A stretch of 40,988 nt of DNA from Gammaproteobacteria bacterium (GTDB lineage: Bacteria; Pseudomonadota; Gammaproteobacteria; Steroidobacterales; Steroidobacteraceae). Positions within the stretch are counted from its first letter, which is position 1, and the number at the start of each line of letters is the position of its first letter. The translations under genes and the position numbers were made by a program. The notes beneath the pieces were generated by a model. The model was given only the letters and a program-made list of their open reading frames with translations. It did no database searches and had not been told where the DNA came from. Below are positions 33,933 to 40,988 of the stretch, one piece after another. Where the stretch lies: NCBI GenBank assembly GCA_005878095.1, contig VBNH01000114.1, positions 1 through 40,988 of the forward strand, in the 5' to 3' direction.

Positions 33933-34781
33933 ATGAGCACGGAACCGGTGGCAGAGGCGCAAGCGCCGGGAGCCGTGAGCGCGGAACTCGACGTCGAGCG
34001 CTGGACGCGCGGCACAATCGCCCGCACCACCGACCTGGTGGCGGAGGAGGTGCCGGTCGCGCTGGTCTTCCACGACGTCCCGCATGTCGTGATGCTGGCG
34101 ACGCCGGCGGATCTGGAGGACTACGCGGTCGGATTCACCTTGAGCGAAGGCCTGGTGGCGCGCGCGGAGGAGATCCGCGGCGTGGAGGTCAGCTACGGGG
34201 CACTGTCCGCGGACGTGCACATCACGGTCGCCTGGGAGCGCTTCACGCAGTTGCTGCAGCGCCGCCGCAACCTCACCGGCCGAACCGGCTGTGGCCTGTG
34301 CGGGGCGGAGAGCGCCGCGGATGCCATCCGCGAGTGCGGACCGGTGCCCGCGGGGGTGAGCGTTACGAGCGCCGCCCTGCACGCGGCGATCGGGGAGTTG
34401 GCGGGCCGGCAGCCGATCAATGCCCGCACCGGCAGCGTGCACGCGGCGGCGTGGGTCGTTCCGGGAGAGGGGATCAGAGTGGTGCGTGAGGACGTCGGCC
34501 GGCACAATGCGCTCGACAAGACCATCGGAGCACTGTCGCGCGCGCACGCGGATTTCACGGCCGGCTATATGCTGATCACCAGCCGCGCCAGCTACGAGAT
34601 GGTGCAGAAGTGCGCCACCGTCGGGATTTCGCTGCTGGTCGCGCTGTCGGCGCCGACGGCCTTCGCGGTACGCCTGGCGCAGCGCGCCGGGCTCACGCTG
34701 GTGGCATTCGCGCGGGCCGACCAGCACGTCGTGTATGCGCACCCGCACCGGCTGACAGACCAAAAACGGGCAGGCACATGA
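33933..34781 (+). CDS. fdhD: formate dehydrogenase sulfurtransferase FdhD (FdsC)
   Basis: This 282-residue protein passes sulfur from a cysteine desulfurase to the molybdenum cofactor, which formate dehydrogenase needs for activity. The sulfur-relay motif is CGLCG, with Cys120 and Cys123, and the binding motif REDVGRHNALDKTIG is intact. In fds operons this gene is called fdsC. It starts 30 nt after fdsA and its stop overlaps fdsD (ATGA). Confidence 0.95.
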   Translation: MSTEPVAEAQAPGAVSAELDVERWTRGTIARTTDLVAEEVPVALVFHDVPHVVMLATPADLEDYAVGFTLSEGLVARAEEIRGVEVSYGALSADVHITVAWERFTQLLQRRRNLTGRTGCGLCGAESAADAIRECGPVPAGVSVTSAALHAAIGELAGRQPINARTGSVHAAAWVVPGEGIRVVREDVGRHNALDKTIGALSRAHADFTAGYMLITSRASYEMVQKCATVGISLLVALSAPTAFAVRLAQRAGLTLVAFARADQHVVYAHPHRLTDQKRAGT

Positions 34782-35044
34782 ACATCGACCTGCTGATCAA
34801 GATGACCAACGAGATCGGCGAGTTCTTCGCCGGCACCGCGGAGGCGCCGGAAGCGGCGCGGGCCGTGGCCAATCACCTCAAGCGCTACTGGGAGCCGCGC
34901 ATGCGGGCGCAGATGATCAGCTACTTCGAGCAGCGTAACGGCGCGGGCCTCACCGAGCTCGCCAGGAGCGCCGTGGCGCTGATGGTGGCCGAGAGCAAGG
35001 CTCAACCGGCGGCGGGCGCCGCTTCCCAGGGCGCCAAGACGTGA
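34778..35044 (+). CDS. fdsD: formate dehydrogenase delta subunit
   Basis: This 88-residue protein matches the small Fds delta subunit: MNIDLLIKMTNEIGEFFAG followed by the NHLKRYWEPRMRAQM segment. It is needed for a stable, active Fds complex, and it completes the fdsGBACD order. The tail is Ala-rich. The longer open frame in this phase is shadow of fdhD; ATG at 34778 lies in the fdhD stop. Its TGA overlaps the GTG of the kinase gene (GTGA), tying the formate operon to the methyl-cycle genes. Confidence 0.93.
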   Translation: MNIDLLIKMTNEIGEFFAGTAEAPEAARAVANHLKRYWEPRMRAQMISYFEQRNGAGLTELARSAVALMVAESKAQPAAGAASQGAKT

Positions 35045-35991
35045 AGACCGCCCGGCCGGGGCGGGCGTTGATCTGCGGCTCATTGGCGTTCGACACCATC
35101 ATGGTGTTCGGCGACCGTTTCGCGAATCACATCCTGCCCGACAGGATCCACATGCTGAACGTCTCGTTCCTGGTGCCGCAGCTGCGCCGCGAATACGGCG
35201 GCTGCGCCGGCAACATCGCCTACAACCTGGGTCTTCTCGGGGACCTTGGGCTTCCGATGGCCACCGTCGGGCGCGACTTCGGTCCTTACCGGGAATGGAT
35301 GGCGCGCGCCGGCGTGCCCGACGATCACGTCAAGGTGATCGATAGCGAGCTCACCGCCCAGGCGTTCATCACCACCGATCTGGACGACAACCAGATCACG
35401 GCTTTCCATCCGGGCGCGATGCAGCACGCGCACGTCAACCGTGTGACCGATGCGCGTGACATCGCCATCGGCATCGTGGCCCCCGACGCTCGCGAGGGCA
35501 TGATCGAGCACGCCGCACAGTTCGCCGCGGCGCGCATCCCGTTCATTTTCGATCCCGGTCAGGGGCTGCCGATGTTCAGCGGCGCGGAGCTGGCGCACTT
35601 CATTTCCCAGGCGACCTGGGTCACCGTGAACGACTACGAATGGCAGCTGCTGCAGCAGAAGACCGGCTGGGGCGTCGAGGAACTCACGCAGCGCGTGGCC
35701 GCGCTCATCGTGACGCGCGGCGCGGCCGGCTCGGTCATTCATACCCGCGATCAGGAGATCGCGATCCCGTGTGCGAAAGCAGCGGCCGTGGTGGATCCCA
35801 CCGGATGCGGCGACGCCTATCGTGCCGGCCTCATCCACGGCCTGCTGCACGGTCTTGACTGGCCGAGCACCGGGCATATCGCTTCCCTCATGGGCGCCAT
35901 CAAGATCGAGTCGCGCGGCACGCAGAATCACCGCTTTACACGCGCTGAATTCGACGCGCGGCTGGCGGGGGCCTTCGCACCGGCGCGGTAA
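35041..35991 (+). CDS. PfkB-family kinase, probable adenosine kinase
   Basis: This 316-residue ribokinase-fold protein has the N-terminal GSLAFDTIM region, the glycine pair YGGCAGNIAYNLGLLG, and the catalytic-loop motif DPTGCGDAYRAG (residues 252-263; Asp258 as base). The glycine-rich GGCAGNIA part and its place beside metK and ahcY suggest adenosine kinase, which removes the adenosine from SAH hydrolysis. This is inferred from context; other PfkB substrates are possible. The start is GTG at 35041, overlapping fdsD. Confidence 0.8.
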   Translation: MKTARPGRALICGSLAFDTIMVFGDRFANHILPDRIHMLNVSFLVPQLRREYGGCAGNIAYNLGLLGDLGLPMATVGRDFGPYREWMARAGVPDDHVKVIDSELTAQAFITTDLDDNQITAFHPGAMQHAHVNRVTDARDIAIGIVAPDAREGMIEHAAQFAAARIPFIFDPGQGLPMFSGAELAHFISQATWVTVNDYEWQLLQQKTGWGVEELTQRVAALIVTRGAAGSVIHTRDQEIAIPCAKAAAVVDPTGCGDAYRAGLIHGLLHGLDWPSTGHIASLMGAIKIESRGTQNHRFTRAEFDARLAGAFAPAR

Positions 35992-36021
35992 GCAAGGACG
36001 CGGCCACCTGGGTTAAACTCA

Positions 36022-36037
36022 TCTGCCCTGGGGCAGA
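36022..36037 (+). promoter_or_regulatory. hairpin in the metK leader
   Basis: A perfect inverted repeat TCTGCC / GGCAGA with a CTGG loop lies 21 nt before the metK ATG, just after a TTAAACT stretch that could be a -10. It is too short for a known SAM riboswitch. It could affect metK translation or be incidental. Confidence 0.3.
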
Positions 36038-36057
36038 ATTGCGGCGGAACGATCTCC

Positions 36058-37230
36058 ATGGCCAATGACTATCTGTTCACCTCCGAGTCGGTCTCCGAAG
36101 GCCACCCGGACAAGATCGCGGACCAGATCTCGGATGTGGTGCTGGACGCGATCCTCGCGGAAGACCCGCGCGGTCGCGTCGCCTGCGAGACCCTGGTCAA
36201 GACCGGCGTGGTGATCGTCGCCGGCGAGGTCACCACCTCTGCGTGGGTCGACGTCGAAGCCCTGGTGCGCAGGACGGTGCTGGACATCGGCTACAACTCC
36301 TCGGACATGGGATTCGACGGCGGCAGTTGCGGTGTGCTCAACCTCATCGGCAAACAGTCTCCCGACATCGCCCAGGGCGTGGATCGCAAGGACGAGCGCA
36401 AGCAGGGAGCGGGCGACCAGGGACTGATGTTCGGCTACGCCACCAACGAGACCGATGTGCTGATGCCGGCGCCGATCACGCTCGCCCATCGGCTGGTCAA
36501 GCGCCAGGCCCAGGTGCGCAAGTCCGGCAGGCTTCCCTGGCTGCGACCGGACGCGAAGAGTCAGGTCACGCTGCGCTACGAGGACGCGAAGCCGGTGGGT
36601 CTGGAGGCGGTCGTGCTGTCAACCCAGCACAGCCCGGAAGTCTCCACCAAGGCGCTGCGCGAGGCGGTGATGGAGGAGATCCTCAAGCCGGTCCTGCCGG
36701 CGCAGTGGCTGGACAAGCGCACCAAGTACCACATCAACCCGACCGGACGGTTCGTGACCGGCGGACCGGTCGGGGACTGCGGGCTCACGGGGCGCAAGAT
36801 CATCGTCGACACCTACGGGGGCTATGCCCGCCACGGCGGCGGCGCGTTCTCGGGCAAGGACCCTTCCAAGGTCGATCGCTCGGCGGCGTATGCCGCACGC
36901 TATGTCGCCAAGAACATCGTGGCGGCGGGACTCGCCGAGCGCTGCGAGGTGCAGGTGTCCTACGCCATCGGCGTCGCCGAGCCGACTTCGATCATGGTGG
37001 AGACCTTCGGCACCAGCCGCCTGTCGCGCGAGCGCCTCACGCAGCTGATCCACAAGCACTTCGACCTGACCCCCTATGGGCTGCGCGCGATGCTCGATCT
37101 GCTGCGACCGATCTACCAGAAGACCGCGACCTACGGCCACTTCGGCCGCACCGAGCCCGAGTTCACCTGGGAGCGCACCGATCTCGCCCAGACACTGGCC
37201 GCCGAGGGCAAGGACGTGCGCGCAGCCTGA
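36058..37230 (+). CDS. metK: S-adenosylmethionine synthetase
   Basis: This 390-residue enzyme makes SAM from methionine and ATP. Family signatures are intact: [18 protein letters not shown] (GHPDK at residues 15-19), [12 protein letters not shown] and the phosphate loop [16 protein letters not shown]. It has the normal three-domain length. ATG at 36058 fits; the ribosome site is weak (GGCGGAAC). The 66-nt gap from the kinase gene contains a small hairpin. It precedes the SAH riboswitch and ahcY. Confidence 0.97.
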   Translation: MANDYLFTSESVSEGHPDKIADQISDVVLDAILAEDPRGRVACETLVKTGVVIVAGEVTTSAWVDVEALVRRTVLDIGYNSSDMGFDGGSCGVLNLIGKQSPDIAQGVDRKDERKQGAGDQGLMFGYATNETDVLMPAPITLAHRLVKRQAQVRKSGRLPWLRPDAKSQVTLRYEDAKPVGLEAVVLSTQHSPEVSTKALREAVMEEILKPVLPAQWLDKRTKYHINPTGRFVTGGPVGDCGLTGRKIIVDTYGGYARHGGGAFSGKDPSKVDRSAAYAARYVAKNIVAAGLAERCEVQVSYAIGVAEPTSIMVETFGTSRLSRERLTQLIHKHFDLTPYGLRAMLDLLRPIYQKTATYGHFGRTEPEFTWERTDLAQTLAAEGKDVRAA

Positions 37231-37240
37231 AGGAGAGCAT

Positions 37241-37257
37241 GCAGCCGCATGGGCTGC
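37241..37257 (+). terminator. stem-loop shortly after metK
   Basis: GCAGCC pairs with GGCTGC (extended by a T-A pair) around a GCATG loop, 10 nt downstream of the metK stop and just upstream of the SAH riboswitch. With no T run it may be only a processing or attenuating structure, not a true terminator. Confidence 0.3.
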
Positions 37258-37265
37258 AGCCACGC

Positions 37266-37357
37266 TTGCTGAGGAGCGTTGCGACGGGCCGGTGCGCGGT
37301 ACAGCGCACCGCCCGCCAGGCTCAGCAGGCGTCGTGTCATCCATACGGCGCTCACTC
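37266..37357 (+). promoter_or_regulatory. S-adenosylhomocysteine (SAH) riboswitch
   Basis: The 5' leader of ahcY carries the conserved core GAGGAGCGTTGCGAC (37271-37285) and CCAGGCTC (37316-37323), as in the proteobacterial ahcY SAH motif. Pairing supports it. P1: GCTGAG 37268-37273 with CTCAGC 37321-37326. P2: CGGGC (37285-37289) with GCCCG (37311-37315), and GGTGCGC (37291-37297) with GCGCACC (37304-37310). A pseudoknot-type helix joins GAGCG (37274-37278) to CGCTC (37349-37353). Characterised examples turn ahcY on when SAH binds. The ahcY ribosome site (GGAG, 37366-37369) follows closely. The class is recognised from memory; no covariance search was run. Confidence 0.93.
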
Positions 37358-37377
37358 TGTCATGCGGAGTATCGAGG

Positions 37378-38798
<1,421 letters not shown>

Positions 38799-38799
<1 letters not shown>

Positions 38800-39722
38800 T
38801 GAGCGCTCCGACCGCCAACCCCGGCGCCGGGCGCGCCGCCGCGCCGCCGCGTGCGGCCGGCGGCGCGGTGCTGCTCGACGGCAAGCTGGCCGCCGCCAGG
38901 GTGCGCGCCGCGGTCGCCTCGCGCGCGGCACAGTTCGCGGCGCGCCACGGACGACGGCCCGGACTTGCGGTGGTGCAGGTGGGGGAAGATCCGGCCTCGA
39001 GCGTGTACGTGCGCAACAAGCGCAGCTCCTCGCAGGAGGCCGGGATCGAGTCCTTCGCGCACGACCTGCCGGTGAGCACCAGCGAAGGGCGGATTCTCGC
39101 GCTCATCAACGCGCTCAATCACGATGAGCGCGTCGACGGCATCCTGGTGCAGCTGCCTCTGCCTGCGGGGGTGGATACCAACCGGGTGATGGACGCCGTC
39201 GACCCCGCCAAGGACGTCGACGGCTTCCATCCGGTGAACACGGGATTGCTGGCGCAGAAGAGGCCCAGGCTCCGTCCGTGCACGCCCTTCGGGGTGATCC
39301 GGCTCGCGCAGGAGTACGGCCTGGCGCTCCCGGGCCTGCGCGCGACCGTGGTGGGCGCTTCCAACATCGTTGGCCGGCCCATGGCGCTCGAACTGCTGCT
39401 GGCGCGTGCGACCGTGACCGTGTGCCATACGGGAACCCGCGACCTCAGGGCCGAAGTCGAGCGCGCCGAGCTGCTGGTGGCCGCGGTCGGCAAAGCCGGC
39501 TTCATCCCCGGGGACTGGATCCGACCCGGGGCCGCGGTATTCGACGTGGGGATCAACCGCAGCGCTTCCGGCAAACTCGTGGGCGATGTCGAGTTCGAGC
39601 GTGCGGCCGAGCGTGCCGGCTGGATCACGCCGGTGCCCGGCGGCCTGGGTCCGATGACCATCGCGATGCTGCTCTCCAACACGGTCGATGCCGCATACCT
39701 CCGCACCGGCACCCCGGTGTGA
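38799..39722 (+). CDS. folD: bifunctional methylenetetrahydrofolate dehydrogenase / cyclohydrolase
   Basis: This 307-residue protein interconverts 5,10-methylene- and 10-formyl-tetrahydrofolate. Key residues are Tyr70 and the catalytic Lys74 (SSVYVRNK), VQLPLP, the Rossmann motif VVGASNIVGRPMA and PVPGGLGPMTIAML. The second lysine of the usual YVxxKxK is a serine here. About 20 Ala/Pro-rich residues precede the family-typical LLDGK, making it slightly long; the TGATG overlap with ahcY supports the upstream ATG. Formyl-folate release would yield the formate that Fds oxidises, linking it to the operon upstream, by inference. Confidence 0.94.
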
Positions 39723-40131
39723 CGGCGCGCCTGCCTCATCGGCCGCCGCCTCGTCATGTTGACGTCGCGTTTGTCGTCTATCACCGACGCACGCGCATCA
39801 TCAACCCCACGGTCCCGGCGATCGGCCGCGACGGCTTACAGCTCGGGCAATGGACCCGACCCCGATGAGTTGCAGCGTATCCGCGCGGCGTTTTTCCAGC
39901 GCAGTCAGTCCTGATCACCTACAAGCTCACCCACATGCTTGAAGCGGGCGGCGCAGGACGCGCACCGCGGGCACGGGCGCGGCAACAGACCCTCACGGCA
40001 CGCTGCGCCGAGGCAACATCTAACCCCTGACAATGCGCTGGCCGCGAGATTTCCAACATGTTATGATTCGCGGGTGATCCGTGTATCATGACCAGTCCGG
40101 CCCTCCGTTGGGTGATTGTGGAGTAGGAACG
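39723..40131. other. 409-nt gene-poor stretch after folD
   Basis: No protein here is well supported. A 52-codon frame runs 39756-39914 (MLTSRLSSITDARASS to AFFQRSQS) but has no ribosome site and looks like chance or a remnant. Near the right end, AT-rich TATGAT (40062-40067) and TATCAT (40084-40089) hexamers, without good -35 boxes, could serve the small gene at 40132. They are flanked by the ATGAT/ATCAT inverted arms. Confidence 0.35.
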
Positions 40132-40335
40132 ATGGCAAGACGTCCACCGAACGATGGCGCATCCTGGAGCGCCCGTGAACTGAAAACTCTGAAGGCACTC
40201 GCGAAGGCGGGAACCCCAACCGGACAGGTCGCCAGGAAGCTCGGGCGCACGGCGGCTGCGGTTCAGCAGAAGGCCATGCGCGCGGGCATCTCCTTCAGAG
40301 CGGCGAAGCGCTCCGGAGCCCGGAGAAAGAAGTAA
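40132..40335 (+). CDS. small basic SANT/Myb-like helix-turn-helix protein
   Basis: This 67-residue, strongly basic protein has one helix-turn-helix-like core: WSARELKTLKALAKAGTPTG followed by QVARKLGRTAAAVQQKAMRA, then a Lys/Arg tail (ARRKK). The Trp plus the Gly-Arg-Thr turn resembles SANT-type small proteins common as hypotheticals in proteobacteria. A DNA-binding role is likely but unproven. ATG at 40132 is chosen for its ribosome site (AGGA, 3 nt spacer); a GTG at 40081 would add 17 unlike residues. It starts 64 nt upstream of the lipoprotein frame. Confidence 0.75.
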   Translation: MARRPPNDGASWSARELKTLKALAKAGTPTGQVARKLGRTAAAVQQKAMRAGISFRAAKRSGARRKK

Positions 40336-40399
40336 CGGGATGCGGGTTTGGGTTTTTCAGGCCCGGGCGCCCGTCGCGGGACGGTGCGTCCGGGGCAGC

Positions 40400-40988
40400 A
40401 TGTTCAGGCTCATCCGGCTCGCGTGGGTTCCCGTGGCGTTCATGCTTGGCGCCTGTGATGTGCAGGTGCACGATGAGACGCCGGCCGAATATCCGGCCAA
40501 CAACGACATCGGGATGTACGAGATCAAGGCGACCGTGACGCGCGACGCGCTGGTGACGCCAGGTTCCGTATTCCTGTTTGCGCTCGGCAACAATCAGAGG
40601 ATTCCACTCAGCCAGGAGGGCTCCGAGTGGCACGGGTTGTATTCGGTGCGCTGTCAGGACAGCTTCCCGCTGCAGATCCTGGCCGAGTGGAAGCTGCAGG
40701 GGCTGTCGGTGCGCCACAAGCTCGTGCCGCCGCAACCCCGGCAGATCAAACTGCTCGAGCCATCGCTCAGCTACTCGGCGAGCTTCGACTCCTCGGGCAA
40801 GCCGCCCAAAGGGGGCTGGGTGGGGAGCGTGCAGTATCGCTTCGTGACGGTGCCGAGCGCGCAGATCACCGCGGCGCACATCGAGCCCTCGAGCGAGGCT
40901 CCGGCGGACGTCAAGGCGGCCAAGGCCATCTCGGTAGTGACGCCGCTTCCGGTCGTGGCGGGCTGTGGCGACCTGGCCGAGATCCGCC
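40400..40988 (+). CDS. predicted lipoprotein, cut by the window edge
   Basis: An open frame runs off the right end. From ATG 40400 it reads MFRLIRLAWVPVAFMLGACD, a lipoprotein signal peptide with an LGAC lipobox and Cys19; Asp after the Cys would favour the inner membrane if the E. coli rule applied. The mature part starts with an acidic linker and goes on as beta-rich sequence (DIGMYEIKATVTRDAL, YSVRCQDSFPLQIL, GWVGSVQYRFV). No family is recognised. An earlier in-frame ATG at 40340 would add 20 residues ahead of the signal and is less likely. The C-terminus is missing, so length and function are unknown. Confidence 0.7.
   Translation, partial: MFRLIRLAWVPVAFMLGACDVQVHDETPAEYPANNDIGMYEIKATVTRDALVTPGSVFLFALGNNQRIPLSQEGSEWHGLYSVRCQDSFPLQILAEWKLQGLSVRHKLVPPQPRQIKLLEPSLSYSASFDSSGKPPKGGWVGSVQYRFVTVPSAQITAAHIEPSSEAPADVKAAKAISVVTPLPVVAGCGDLAEIR

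Noticed and set aside
32169-34763. 864-codon open frame on the minus strand
   Set aside because: It lies opposite fdsA and fdhD, whose motifs are intact, and has no domain pattern.
35992-36057. SAM riboswitch before metK
   Set aside because: The gap is only 66 nt and lacks the conserved cores of known SAM classes.
39756-39914. 52-codon frame after folD
   Set aside because: No ribosome site and no family resemblance; kept only as a note.

Overview
The window is a GC-rich (judged by eye, not computed) bacterial chromosome segment with short intergenic gaps and many 1-4 nt gene overlaps. Gene content points to a Gram-negative proteobacterium, most likely gammaproteobacterial. The evidence is lptFG divergent from pepA next to valS, a type IV pilin, a TIGR02001-like porin, an fdsGBACD formate dehydrogenase operon and an S-adenosylhomocysteine (SAH) riboswitch ahead of ahcY. 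The Steroidobacter/Xanthomonad neighbourhood is a guess. No phage, transposase, CRISPR, rRNA or tRNA was seen.

Layout. 1-0.8 kb: a type IV pilin on the minus strand. 0.8-7.6 kb: valS with a translationally linked MoxR ATPase - DUF58 - TgpA transglutaminase module (minus). 7.8-11.6 kb: pepA divergent from lptF-lptG; holC, often found between pepA and valS, is absent. 11.6-15.3 kb: a GFA-type protein, a secreted M61 peptidase, an unrecognised protein, and a VOC protein preceded by a broken LuxR-type helix-turn-helix. 15.3-20.0 kb: a four-gene GldA/GldF/GldG/DUF4340 ABC system. 20.2-25.3 kb: rhomboid protease, MocR-type regulator with LysE exporter, 3-oxoadipyl-CoA-type thiolase, threonine/serine dehydratase. 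25.3-28.0 kb: ECF sigma factor, anti-sigma factor and subtilase in an overlapping operon. 28.1-28.9 kb: porin.

29.0-39.7 kb is a plus-strand one-carbon and methyl-cycle block: fdsG-fdsB-fdsA-fdhD(fdsC)-fdsD, an adenosine-kinase-like PfkB protein, metK, an SAH riboswitch, ahcY and folD. Formate is oxidised by the Fds complex. MetK makes SAM, AhcY removes the SAH left by methylation, the kinase would remove the adenosine produced, and FolD interconverts folate one-carbon units. 39.7-41.0 kb holds a gene-poor stretch, a small basic DNA-binding-like protein and a lipoprotein gene cut by the window edge.

The points most worth a second look are: the sigma/anti-sigma/subtilase operon, whose anti-sigma and protease both seem to carry subtilisin-propeptide-like domains; the split HTH/VOC gene; the 15-nt in-frame tandem repeat inside valS; and the one-carbon block with its riboswitch.
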